A stretch of DNA of 64,000 nt from Ancistrus triradiatus (GCA_025084515.1 JAJAGP010000441.1:124001-188000); one strand, 5' to 3'; counted from the stretch's first letter, positions 1-14,000 are shown. Numbers and translations: made by a program. Notes: a model not told the origin generated them from the letters alone.

Positions 1-59
1 TTGTTATGCTGATTGATGGAGCTGTCTCCATCCTCCTCGATCGCTATGTTGCCAAACAG
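1..59 (-). CDS. cacna1a: cacna1a exon 35 (repeat IV outer loop), cut by the window edge
   Basis: The first 59 bases of this exon are present: LFGNIAIEEDGDSSINQHN. This is the S5-pore loop of repeat IV. Acceptor TCACAG at 60-61. The rest of repeat IV, IVS6 and the C-terminus lie beyond position 1. Confidence 0.93.
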   Translation of the reverse strand, partial: MFGNIAIEEDGDSSINQHN

Positions 60-1025
60 CTGTGAGACAAAATCTTTTCTTAATATTGCTGCGATTATTA
101 GACTGTCAACAAACATAGGACACTGCATTTCTGGTCTTCTTTGTTGAGAAATAAATGGTAAAAAGTGAAATGGCTGGACGAGAGCACTGGTGTCGCTGTC
201 TCACCTGCATTCCAATGATGGCGTAGATGAAGAAGAGCATAGCGATGAGGAGACACACATACGGCAAAGCCTGGACAGAAAAAAGGTAAACAGTCACTCA
301 GGTGTCAATGTGAAAGCAATTTTAATGGAAAATGTTTAGAGATGTTTAACAAAATGATCTGTTATGGGATACTGCATCTGTGTCAATAGTCACTGGAGGT
401 TCTAGCGGGGGCCGAGGGGGGCCAGTGCCCCTGTCACAACACGCTTGGACCCCCTATGGTCCCCCCTAAATTAGGCGTGAAAGCAGCACACTAATGTGAA
501 CTAGAAAGTAATCGGCCCCTCTAAGAAAACCACTGGCCCTAGACTGGCCCCCCTAATTGAAATGGCCTAGAACCACCACTGTCAATAGCAGTTGTTGTAC
601 TTATTGTACTGGGGCACAGGAAATTTAGAGGGGCACAGCTGTACCCCTCATTTTATTTTAAGTATTGAATATCTCATGTAATTTATTGAATAATGTACAG
701 AAAGTTCAAAACAAAAACAAAATGGTTATTGTCACGACCATGGCTTTTCCTCACTACATTTCCCAGCGTTCATCACTCCCACCGGAAATATCGTAAGTCG
801 GGCCATCATAAATACAGGGAGTACCTGTTTAGAATGGCCCTTTTCTGTGTATGAGTGTTTGTACTATATTCTTACCTTAAAAGACTGAACAAAAGTCCAG
901 AGAAGGATGCGGATGGTTTCACCCTGCCTGAGGAGCTTAATGAGACGTGCAGCCCTGAAGAGTCTCAGAAAACTCAGATTGATGAAGTTATTCTACAGAA
1001 AGAAGAGACAGAAGTATAGAACGAC

Positions 1026-1063
<38 letters not shown>

Positions 1064-4000
1064 ACATACAGAACATCAGTCGTTCATTCAGTCACCGGTT
1101 CCCCTCTTGTATTAGTAATGCAAACCAACAAAGGAGTGTGGCAAACCAAATGAATAACAGAGATGTTAGAAAATGAGGAAAAACTGGCAAGACCGAGCAG
1201 GCCCAGCATATCCGAGGGAGGAAGAGAAGCAGAACAGGAAAGAAAAGGAGGGAGTGCAACTCATACAAGGGACAGAACCCAAATCTCCTCGTCCACTTGG
1301 GAAAGGTGGTGCAAAAACCCTGTCTTCAAGCGTCCATCAACCAAATGCACTGACCCACAGGGCCGAGACTCACCACTCACAGCTAGGCCACGGCATGCTA
1401 ACTCGCACATCAACAGCTCACAGCTAAGAGCAAGTCACGCCAGGTCTCAGAGGGCAGGGTCAGAGGTTTGGGTTTAAGAACAACAAGGGCAAACACTTAG
1501 GACTGGAAGTAAGAATTCAGTGGGTGCAGGGATGGGCAGTCTGGACTGTCCTCCCTCAAACATGGCCAGTCATGTATGGGTGATGACCAAGCACTGGGAC
1601 TCAAACCCAGGTCTCTGCTGTTGTGGGCTAGCGAAATGCTTCTTTTGGAATGAGTGAATAATGTTCTCCTTGACATACAACACTGTGCAAAAGTATTAGG
1701 CCAGGACTGGCATTTTAGCAGTGGTATAATGACCAGCATATAGTTGGTGATTGAACCCAGAAATTCCCAAACCCAAACATTTGTCACTCCATAGTACTCT
1801 TTTCCACTGATCTTCTTTCCAATCTTTGTGAGTTCCCCTTAGTAGGTTCCCCTTCTGAAGAAGCGGTTTCTAGGCTGCTCCCCATCCAAAAGGACCATTC
1901 CTGATCAAGCTTGGGGTCAACTTGGCATCCTGATGAAGCTCCCAGATGCTGCTATTGCTCAAGTGTAAGTGTAAGTGTCACACTAAATAATTGCCGGTGT
2001 AGCCTAAAGAAGCTGTTTTTTAAATACTGCATACAAATGTCCTGTATTGTCTGGCTGTATTCTAATAAAAAAAAAACAGAAATGGTATATGGTCATTATA
2101 CTATTGCTAAAACAATAGTATATCTAATCTAATGGTGGCCTAAGACTTCTGCACAGATATTGTGTGGTCTTAAATTATGGGCTTCCTACTGCTTTTAGTC
2201 AAAAACAAAAGTAGCATAAATGGAGTTTGTTTCTGTTTAAACAGGATTCGTTTGGTTTATTTGTAGCGATTTTAGACCACATCACCGCCAAATCTAAACG
2301 CATGTTTGTCCTTAAACCCAGCACCTCGGCACAGAAAGAGAACAGGGGACAGGATGTGACATCGTGAACTACGCAGTATGTGCATGCAGGTCATCGTTCC
2401 ACCACCAGCACTGCAGGAATTCCCATAACCGATGTCCATGCTACAGAACTATAGTATCACTGAGCGTACCTGGACGATCAGGAGTCTGTTTCAGGTCTCT
2501 GTCTAATCTGAAGGGAAAGTGGGCAGCATGCAGCAAGCTAGTCCAGATATAGCTACGCTCCGTGTATATTACTCGCACAACATTTACCCCTGCAGACGTG
2601 TGTATTTGTGTGTTAAGGGGTGTAACACAACCCCACGTCAATTCTGATACTCAAGCACATGCATCATCATCACCATCATCAGCCATAATAGAGATGCATT
2701 AAGATTTCCAAAAAAAATTACAAACCATCTACAATGGAGATGTTGCAGATGCATGGTTTATAGCAGCATTTTTGGAGGTTGATATAAACAACCCATGTGA
2801 TTGGCCAGGCCAGGCCAGGCCAGGTCACAGACGGACACATGAGATTCATAGTGCATTTTGATTGGATGAATTCGTCAAGAGGGCGTAGCCGCCATTTTAG
2901 CAGAGATTAAAGAAAGCATGTAAAAAAAACAACAAAAAAAGATAAAACACGCAATGAATTATCGTTATGTACACATCAGGAAAGCACATCAGTCAGAAAA
3001 CTCAGCATACAATAGTGACAGGAAACAAAACAGAAGTCGCTAAAGCCAGAATGAAGCCACTTAAAATAATATCTAAAAATGCACTTATTTGCTTATGAAT
3101 TCATTGTATAGTAAAAAGGAAAACACAAGAAAGGATTTTCACACATTTCACATACTAATAAAAAGCTAAACAACAGAGTCAAAGTCCCAGGAGGACTGAT
3201 GTGCAGCACAGGTAAATTTGAAATCGCAGGTAATTCCCAGGACAGCAAAGACGCTACATTTCTATTATAGACACCCAGTGCCTTCAGATGCAGCTTTAAA
3301 TGATAACATTAAATAATGACTAAAATAGGAACAATCTGGAACCGGATTCACGAAAGTGTCTTAAGAAAGAAAATCTTCTTAAATGAAAAAACTTCTTAAG
3401 CATTATCTCGACTCTTAAGAACAATTCTAAGAACAAGCGGAATTCTTGAAAACATTACGTTCTTCAATGTTTCCCTAACCTTACGATAGCCTCACACTTC
3501 TTAGGCTGTAAGGGTTGACGAGGTAAGAATCTAAATTAAAAACTTGAAACAGTTTAGTTATTTGAAATAAGAGCCTACATACTTGCAATTCAAAAGTTTA
3601 AAAGCCTTGAGTGAAGGTCATCCTTAAAATACAAAAGTTGTCTGCATAAGGAAGGCATATGGCAAAGCTGTTACTTTAATCTGTCATGTAGACATCACAC
3701 GTTCTCATCTTTTGCTTTCCACCATCGCCCCACAATTATCGTATTTTCCAAGGAGAGTTTTTATCCCTTTGCCTATTTCTTTCGCCTCTATTTCTTTCTT
3801 AATGCTTGGTTTTGACATTGTCGCTCTATTTTGCTGTCCTCTGAACGGATTAAACAGAAACAGATATAAAGGTAAATACAGATTTAAAATGTGTCTCATG
3901 CTGTATGTTGTAAGCTGTAAAATGCAACCTGGCCTACATAAGAAAACAATGGTTTGGTCACGTTCTTTCTTGAGAAACCTTCATGAATCCGGTCCATGAA

Positions 4001-4844
4001 GAAATGAAGGAGCTGCTGGCTATTGTTGCCAAGGATGAAATTTCTGTATTGAGCTTTTCTATAAATCAGTCCAAGAACAGGCTGTAAAGCCTAATTTTAC
4101 TCGGCTTGTGATCATATGTGCACATGCAGCTGTGATTGGAGCAGCACTGTACCTTGAAGCCCTAATAGAAACTTTTGTGTAAGAACACAAGGGTTTACTT
4201 GTATAAAAAACATGCAAACATCGGCAGACTGTGTAACAGATGAGCAAAATAAAACCTTTTGGCTGTTTGCCTTAATCGATAGGTAATTTGGGGCTTTTCT
4301 TCTGCCAATGCAAATAGTTCCAGTTTGGAGCAGCAGTGTGATTCATCAAAGCTGACATTTACTGTAAGAATAAGTCCAAGTGTGCAGCAGGACTTTCATG
4401 GCAAAAGTGTGAATACATGAAACTGGTAAATTACTATTCGAACACGGCGAGCCATGATGTTATCACTAAGTTATACTGATAATAACCCGGGTTTTGGACT
4501 TCTAAGCTTGAGATGGGAATTTTCTACAAAATCATGAGGATAAAGTGGTTGTGTGATGATCAGCCATCAGATTCTGAATAACAAATAACAAACAACAAAC
4601 CTCAATTCAAAACTGTACATCTTTAGCAATCTGGCTTGTTTTTGACTAAATACACACACACACACTTACACACTCACACACACACACTCTGTAGCCCTCT
4701 GCAGAAATCACTTACCCCTAGCTCTGTGACTAAAATATCAGTGATGCTGCCAAGTACAGTCACACAGTCGAAGATGTTCCAGGCGTCTTTGAAATAGTTC
4801 TGTTGTAATACGAGAGAAAAATTAGTCAGCGGACACAAGGACGG

Positions 4845-4888
<44 letters not shown>

Positions 4889-6055
4889 CTATAAAAAAGT
4901 CTGGCAGAAATACGGACACACAAGGTATAACTTATGTAATAGTGTGTAATATGTAATATGTGTGGAGTCTGCATGGCCTCCCCATGTCCACATGGGCTTA
5001 CTCTGGGTACTCCGGTTTCCTCCCACAGCCCAAAGGCTTATACGAAAGCTCCAATCTGATCTTACTCCTGTGCTCCCTGGACAGGGTGTGAGTCCATCGC
5101 ACGACCCCATAAACACACTCCATGGGGATTGAAGCCAGTTCTGGACCACGAACTGTAGAACCCTGGACCAGTAGCTGGCTCCTACTTTGGGGCTTCACAG
5201 CAGGACCATGGTAGCCTAGTGGTTAAGGTGCTAGACTATGAACCAGAAGGTCCAGGGTTCAAATCTGACCTCTGGCAAGCTGCCACCCCCTAAGAAAGAC
5301 CCATAAACCATGATTGCTTAGACTGCTTGTACCAGTTTTCTGGATAAGGGTGACTTAAATGTAAGTGTAAACAGTGGTGCAGTGGTTCTTTCTCCTCTCG
5401 CATGTCCAGAGACACGGGTTAGTGTGTGGTTTAGCAAGTTCTCCCTGGGTCTGTATGGGTGTCCTGCAGGTACTTCGGTTTCTTTTCACATTCCAAAGAC
5501 TTTCGTCAGGTCAACAAAATCTGATGAGGTCGATTCCGAGACTGGTGGTGTCTGAATTTTGTTTCCCACTCTTAAGGCATGCAAAGTGAGTGTCATTACA
5601 ACCCAAATTAAGATATTATCGTAGACAGTACACACTGCACACCCTATGACACCTGTGACAAAATAAAGCAACATTATCCAGCTGAAATGCTCGCAAGCTT
5701 GCCTTTCCTACAACTTGCCAAACTTCTCCTCTCTCTCCCTCTTTTTCTGAAAGCCAAGTCTCGTTGCTTTATTCAGCACACATGCATGAGTGCACGGATT
5801 ATTTTGGGCTCGTTCCGTTGATGCCTGCAGTAAAACATTGCATTAAGAGCACTCTAACTAGTAGAAGTAGAACACATAACTGAAGTGAACGGGGCATTTT
5901 GTGTTTCCAAAGAGCCTCCATTTCTTATCCTACTTCCAATCCTCAATCCGTTCAACCTTACTCGAATACTGTTCCCTGTATTGTCCTTATTTAATCTCAG
6001 TGTTGTCCTAAGTATTACTTACACAGCCAGTTCACGTCGTAATTAAATCCCATAG

Positions 6056-6093
<38 letters not shown>

Positions 6094-7793
6094 TCTGCTC
6101 ACCAGTGCTCCAAAGGCAATGATCTTCAGCACACACTCCAGGGAGAAGAGTGATGTGAACACAATGTTCAGGTTGGCTAACATTTTCTCATAGACTTCTG
6201 AAGCTTCGTCATACTGAAAACGCACACAACACACACACACACACACACACATGGATTATTATTTCAAATATAATACCAAACAAAAATTGATATCTCATGT
6301 TAAAATAGGTCACAAAAATGATATATGTACCTGCTAAACAAGGACTGTTAGGATTTCATTATTCCAAAAACCTTGATTTGTAATTACTGTGTTATGTTAA
6401 TAACAAACACCCACCTTCATCATGAGCACGATGGTGTTGAGGGCGATCATGGCCATGATGGTGTATTCGAATGGCGGTGACACCACAAACTCCCACATGC
6501 GGTACTGAAAGGTCTGCTTATTCTGCGGCATGTGGCGCGTCAGAGGTTTAGCGTTGATGGCAAAGTCTATGCAGGCTCTCTGTAAAACATGGCATGTGGT
6601 TCAAATGATTATAACCCATGCTTAAAAATCACATCATGGCGGCTGCATATATAGTGCACACAAAATGTAAGGGTCCTAATACCGATCCCTGATCTCACCC
6701 ATTGCAAGAATCGGTGTTTGTTTGTGAAAGCGCTGCTCACCTCATTCTTTTCCAGGCTGTAGTCCTCCATCATCTTATCTCCTTGTTCCTGGAAGGTGAT
6801 GATGATTAAGGCAACAAAGATGTTGACAAAGAAGAAGGGAAAAACTACAAAGTAGACCACGTAAAAGATGGACATCTCCATGCGGTAGCCGGGACTCGGA
6901 CCCTGGTTCTCATACGTCGCATCGACTGAGTGTTTCAGGACCCTAGATTAGAGAGATGGAACAAAACCAATCACTCATGCATCTGTGATTTGATACCAGG
7001 TGCTTTTTGCTGTTTGGGCTATTTTTAAAGAAGAAAGATCAGTGCCACAAGCAAAATGTGGGCGATGCGTTTGGTATTTAGACTAAATGGGGCTTAGGTG
7101 GGGCTACCATATGCCATATACTACCTGCTTACACAATCTATACAATTACATGTGCACATTTATGCACATAAGAAATGAATTCTAAAGCCATTTCAGAACC
7201 AAAGGAACTAGTGATAATCTAGTGTTGTCAAGACTGCTAGAGCCAAGTCCGAGCCAAGACCAAGGCCAGGACATACTGAGTTCTACAAGACCGAGACGAG
7301 ACAGAGACCAGATGTTTTTCATCATACAAGAAGAAAATAAAAAAAATAGCTGTAATTCAATTCAAATGAATCAGGACTGATTTATTCTGTTTGAATGGAT
7401 TGTTGATATTCAATAACAACAGAAAAAGGTTCGGATTTCTACAACAATTTCCAAATCCACCAAATGAGGTCCATACTGAGACGACACTGAGAGACCAATG
7501 GGCTCGAGACCAAGATCGGACTTGAGTACTACAACACTAGTATAATCACATGGTTGTGAGTTGTGCGGTGTGTGGAGTACAACTCACTGTGGCCATCCCT
7601 CTCCAGTAGACACGGTAAAGAGTGTGAGCAGAGCCCAAAGCACATTGTCATAATGGAAATCGTACTTCCTCCACTCCCGCTTCTGTGCCTTCACTTCATT
7701 ATCCCTCTCGTACACCAGGTATTCCCCCCTGCAACACAAACACCAATCATTCTACCGTACTGTAAGACCAGCTGCAGCTCTGTAACTGTGTGT

Positions 7794-7853
<60 letters not shown>

Positions 7854-10843
7854 CCTGCAGTCACGCTCAAACTCCTTAGACTCATCAGTGCAGTAGAAGA
7901 ATTTGCCCTTGAAGAGTTGCACAGCCACCACGGCGAAGATGAACATGAAGAGCATGTAGACGATGAGGATGTTTAGCACGTTCTTCAGCGAGTTCACCAC
8001 GCAGTCGAACACAGCCTGAAGATAAACGCGAAGCAGAAATATAGACCAACACAGCCTTCCTCTGAGAAAACCAGCTAAGCACAAACATGCTCAGCGGATA
8101 AGCATCATTTAGGCTCTATTAGGCTTTTTGCAATAATATGGTCTTAAGGCAGCTTTGCAAAGAGTCTAGACTCCAGACGCCACCGATATGGAAGAACCTT
8201 GAGAGGAACCAGGCTTAAATGGGGAACCAATCCTTAAAAAGATAAAACAGATATCTATTCACATTTCAGTCCTGCTGGGACGAGTTTCGTTTCAGCTGGT
8301 GACAGATTTTGGTGGGGACTATCGATGGAGTGGACGTGGAGATGGATGGTACATACAAGTACCTGAGTGTGCACTTGGACAACAAACTGGACTGGAATTC
8401 TAACACCTGTGCAGTTTTCAAGAAAGGACAGAGCCTTCTGGAGGATACTGAGGTCTTTTGGAGTGTGCACACAACTCCTATGGACCTTCTACCAGTCTGT
8501 TGTGGAAAGTGCTATATTTTGTGCTGGGCAAAACTGGAAAGTTACACCTTCTAGTCCATAGTCTAGCACCTTAACCACTAGGCCACCACAATCCTTTGCT
8601 TGCCTCAGAAGCTCATCAGGTTTAGCAGGTTTAGCATCCAGTCAGCTTTACACAATCCATCACAGATATGCATATGGGTCTGTGTTGCATTGCCAGGGGA
8701 TGATCCCCTTGCACAACCCCTCCCTCATGTACAGCGAACCAGAAAGCCCCCATATCCTCCTCAATCAATGGGGCAACCATGGGACACTACTGACCAGATA
8801 TTGCTGAACAAACATATGCATACAAAGTGCAACTATGGTGAGCTTACCTGAAAAAATTGAGGATTATTATGATGATGATGAGATGATTATTATTATTAAT
8901 GTTGTTGTTGTGGTTACCTTGAGCTTGGGCAGCCGTTTGATGGTCTTGAGTGGCCGCAGCACTCTCAACACACGCAGAGATTTGATGGTACTGATGTCCT
9001 TCCCCTTACTGCTCCCTCTGCAGGTCATACACACACGCAGTTAATGCCAATTCCCGCAGAACACTGCGAGTGCCAGATTCCAACATGGGTGACCTCATGG
9101 ACACGGGCAACCATGCACACCCATGGCTGGCATAAACAGTGGGCGCTAACTTAGCCCTGTTAGTAACTCAGCTGGAAACTGGTCATGCCTGCTATGCATT
9201 TACACAGTCCAGTTACAACAGGATGCACTGCATCTGCAGAGCTCACACTGAGAATGTAGCCCGCTAGAGTTAGCTTAGCACAACACACACACATCACTTT
9301 CACATCAGTCACTCCGTGATCATCCTTTCAACCTCACACACGTGGCTCATGCTGTGCTAATGGTGAGTTACTGCTCAGCTCAAACCCATGCTCTACCCGC
9401 TGCCCATTCCTTTTTACCCATCAACCCCTGCTGGTTTGAGAGCAGTGCCACAGCGGCGGTGTGAGAGCCGAATAAGGGCTCATCTGCAGTGTCAGACATC
9501 CTCGCATGTGAGAATGCCCAGCCAAGCCTCTTTTTCTTTTTAAAAACCTTGTCCTGTTTTTCTCCACCTTGTGCTTTTTGAATCCGTGAAAAAGAACAAT
9601 AAACATGATGGGGGGTTTCTAAGAACAGGTCCACCCAGTGAAAAGAGTTTTTTGAAGTGATTCACTATGGTTGAAACCCTGCACAGGGTTTGGGACGTAG
9701 AACCTATTTCATAATGAAAGTGACTGAAAATTGGTTGAAAAACGAGCTGCTTTGTATGGAAAGTCAGTTCCTTGCTTCACCTTGGGCTTTGAAAATCATG
9801 CTTGTTTCTTGTTTCGTTAACTTCTTGAGCAGGGGTATGCAAACTTTTGCACAAGATTGTAGTTTATAAACATATCAGATGGAAATTTCCATAATAATGG
9901 CAAATTCCATATCCATTTTTTATATTGTATGTTTAGGAACAGATCTGGAATGGGACCCAACAGCAATCCCAGTGGTCATGAGACTCACCTCACCTCACCA
10001 GAGGTGAGATCTGAACGAGTGGCTCAGTTGGTAAAGCACAGGTTGCTGATGTTGAGCCTCTCGGGTTCGGATTGAGCATATGGGGTACGCTGGGGGCAAA
10101 CAGTGAGCTCATTCACCTGACCACATACCATGGAAGCTGGTATGGGACTCAGTGGCAGGATTCTGGGTTTTGGAGTTCCTTGAGTGAAGTGAGGTCCCAA
10201 TTATTCCCAATTATTGTATGTTTAATACTAATTAATGTTAGAACAATATCATTCTTCCCATAGACTTACTTTCAAATAAAATCTAATCTAATCTCCAATT
10301 TTCCAAGTGTCTTACACATGTTTTTGTCTCAGTTTTTCTTTTAATATCATGGAGATTTAGTCCAGTTCTGGATTTACCTCCAAGTATCTTACATCGCACT
10401 TCTATGTTCCCGAATACCAGCACACGCTCCTTTCCTTCCACCTACACATTATCATTTTGAGGGGGAGTTCGATGATTCGGAATCATTTTAGTGCTTGTTC
10501 ATAGGCAGACAGAGAAAGAGAGTCACAGTGCGAGAGAGAAAAAGATGGATCACTCGCAGACGGACGAAGAAACAGACAGACAGATTCAAAAAAGAAAGAG
10601 AGGGAAGCTGTGTAAGTGGCAGGACAAGCAATAAAAGGCAGACAGAGAGAGAGGGAACGCGAAAGAGGGAGAAAGTAAGAAAGGGAAAGAGAGAGAGACA
10701 TAAAGAGAGAGAGAGAAAGTGAGAGAGAGTCATTACCCACTGCCGCCGCTGAAGGTTTAGCCAGTTGGAAAGAGGACAGAGGGTCAGAGACAGCAAGAGT
10801 GAAGCAGAAACAGAAACACACAACCAAACCCGCCCCCCCAGCG

Positions 10844-10911
<68 letters not shown>

Positions 10912-11005
10912 GAATAAAAACATCAATATGTGACAGAGCAGAAAGAGAAAATCTAGGGTGTGCAAGGCTGCATTTGAGCAGACTTGTCATGCGCCAATAG
11001 CTCAA

Positions 11006-11076
<71 letters not shown>

Positions 11077-14000
11077 GTACTGTGCAAAAGTCTTAGGCCA
11101 CCATTAGATTTGCTGTTTTTTCAACAGTATAATGACCGTATATAAAATTGGCAACAATTGTACCCAAAAATTTCGAAAAGTGGTTTCTTGGCTGCTACCT
11201 TTCCACCATTCTTGACCAAGCTTCTTCGGACTGTGGAAGACTCAACTTGGCATCCCGATAAAGCTGCCATATGCTGCTATTGCTCGAGTGTCACACTAAA
11301 TATGTATCACTGTTACCCATATAAGCCTTTTTTCAGTTTTTTAATCCTGCAGACAAATTTCCTGACTTGTCAGTCTGCATTCTATTACAGAGACTGAGCA
11401 GTAATTACATATGGTCATCATACCATTGCTAAAACAATACTATAACTAATCTAATGGTGGCCTAAGACTTTTGAACAGTACTGTACATACACATACTTAC
11501 CAACATATTAGAGAACAAAGAAAACCCATTTTATTTTGGCGAGGAACACACAGCAAAACTTCAACCCCACACACAAACACACACACACACAAACACACTC
11601 TCTCTCGCTCTATAAAGTGAGGGTGGTAACAGTACATGCTCTCTCCTCATTTTCCTCCTTTCCCATTCTATAGCATCCTCAGGAGTACCACAGTGCCAGT
11701 GTCTCAACAGAAACACCTGGACTGTGTCACTATGACCCTACATGCCATCATAGCAGCTGAGTTCTGGAGAGCTGCAGCAAGCATACGTATGTAAACACAC
11801 ACACACACACTCACACACACTAAACATATGTCATATTTCTTAATAGTAATTAGAAGCACATTAAACCTTCCATCTTCCACCAACCTTACATCCATCTACT
11901 ACAGTGTGATACAAGAAGCCTCGTATTCAAACTGATCTTGCTCACATGCAGTAAGGAGGTTTCTGGGCTTATGTGCTTGGTACGGGGTTGGCGGTGTTCC
12001 CAAAACACCAATACGTCTTCATGATTAGTGACGGAAATGTACGTTTATGAGCTTTCGGTGCAGACTAATTTCTGTTTCTCTTTTGTATGATCTTCCTTGA
12101 ACGTTTTATAAGCGCTCTTAAGTAATGATTTGAAGCTGGTGTGAATGACCATAGTAACTAGTAGCTATAAACCTCTCCTGGGCTTTGTAGTTGTTTCTAC
12201 AAAGCAACTAATATCAAGTGCGTAAGTCAAATGAGCCTTCGTTATCGAGGATTGAAATTTACATTATATAAAGCACCCCCCAGGTCAAGCTGAAGCCTAA
12301 TTTTGGTTTGTCTTCCTCATGATTGTTAGCAGAATTACTATGTTATCTACTAGCCATCAAGCACTTTATTTCTGGCACATTATGTAGCCGTTAAGAAAGA
12401 CTTCAGAAATTAATGTAAACTCCATGGAAGTCATTTCCATAATTTGAACGATCCGCCTGGAAATCATTTTAGAGGGAATCTGGGCATTAAATGTTGATAA
12501 TGCCGCATGCTAGACTTGGCACAGGTTTGATGGTGGTCTAACCTAATATCACAGCTGGCAGAGGCTCAGTCAGATTAAAGAACAGCAAACAGAGATGGAG
12601 GATAAAGAAAGTCAGCCCGGAGATGCAAAAGAAGCTATGTTAGCTATGTCCGCAGTTTGGAAGTTTCAGTTTCAATCCGACCACCAGTGAAACCGTGATT
12701 CCAAAAGGTCAGACATCGCCTTAAGACTCAAGAGAGACGAGTAATGATTAAAACACTGGATTCGAGGTGAAAATAATTAAGTTCTGTTTTGCAGTTTGCC
12801 GAATGAAGAATTGATTACCTTCTTCAGACGCTTCGTGTGTACCTTCATATATTGAGTCATTTTTGGGATATCCCCCAAAAATACCACGATATAACGTGAA
12901 GCCGGCAGAATCTTAAGCAAAATGTAATACAAATTTTTGGTCACACCGCCCAGCACTATTGTAAATGAGCCTTGTTTAGACTCTGCTGATGTGTGTTATG
13001 CAATGGCAGTCGATCCCATATATAGTTATTTGACTCAGCAGAGCTCAAAAGCGCCCGTTTCCCTGCTCCAGACGATAAATGTCTGCTTAATCGGATCTCG
13101 CGCTCATAAAAGTGATGATACGCATCTCCAATGGGCCGAATGGTTATAAGAGGCGATCCGTTCGATTGGATGTAATCAGGTTAACGTGTTATCTGTGTGA
13201 GCGCCGGTTCAAGCCAGGTCACAGACGTCTTAATGCAGTCTGGGGAAAGGGTCAGTCAGTGCATCGGGCTGTCTGGTTGTTGGTTTGGGTCGGGGGCGTT
13301 TCTAGACTATGTGTTGAACTGGGGCACACAGAATTTATAGAGGCACAGCTGTACCCCTCCGCTTGCCAATCAGTCGTAGGGGCACAACTGTGCATTAAAA
13401 AAGAGATTAAGCGATTTAACACTTAAAGTGGGTAAAGTGGGTCTGATGACGCCACTGGTCTGTGTGCTGGACTTTCCATATGTTTGTTTCCAAATAAGCA
13501 AAATCTCAATCTGGAGATCGACCTGGAAGTCTGTCGTCAGTAACGTTTAGGCTTGGACTGCACTGAAGGCTCCCAATCCTTAAAACTGGTCTCAGATTGA
13601 TTACTGTGGTCTGAATTGTAGGCTATTTGTTTTGTTCTCACCTTCCAAGCCACATCACCGGGCAAAAGCTTTCAGTTCCATACACTACATGTAGACTAAC
13701 TTCCTAAGGTTGCCAACCACATCTCTTTTCCTTCATTTCGATCCCAATGTGATGCTTGTTAATTAAAACACACTCATGACCAGCGCCTCTTTGCCAATTT
13801 CCAAACAAAGCACACAAGCACAAACACATAGACACAAGTACGTATGTTAACACATTTAGGTGTCCACATACTGCAGGGTGTACCAAGAGTTTATTAGCTT
13901 GATTAGGCGCTATCAACATACACAAAAAAACTGCTTGGCCAGGCTTGGGCTGGAGCTGCTAAGCAACGCGAGCCGGCCTTGCCCTTGGTTTTGTGTCCTA

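Larger units (their letters stand above)
271..875 (-). other. Intron 33
   Basis: A 605-base intron with a MITE-like palindrome-ended element (398-574) and a short dispersed repeat (605-660). No gene within it. Confidence 0.7.
993..4715 (-). other. Intron 32, 3.7 kb
   Basis: It contains a GATA repeat 38 bases before exon 33, a Tc1-derived element (1676-2153) and a probable DNA transposon remnant (3340-3998). 2160-3330 and 4000-4700 show nothing recognisable. Confidence 0.65.
4800..6102 (-). other. Intron 31, 1.3 kb
   Basis: It contains a (CA)n tract, a dispersed repeat with the CTCCGGTTTCCTCCCACAG motif (4970-5160) and a SINE (5206-5371). Nothing gene-like in the rest. Confidence 0.65.

Noticed and set aside
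7691..7885. Open frames made of His-Thr or Cys-Val repeats around CA/TG tracts (also at 10483, 19602, 45595, 60161).
   Set aside because: They are translations of dinucleotide repeats and carry no other protein signal.
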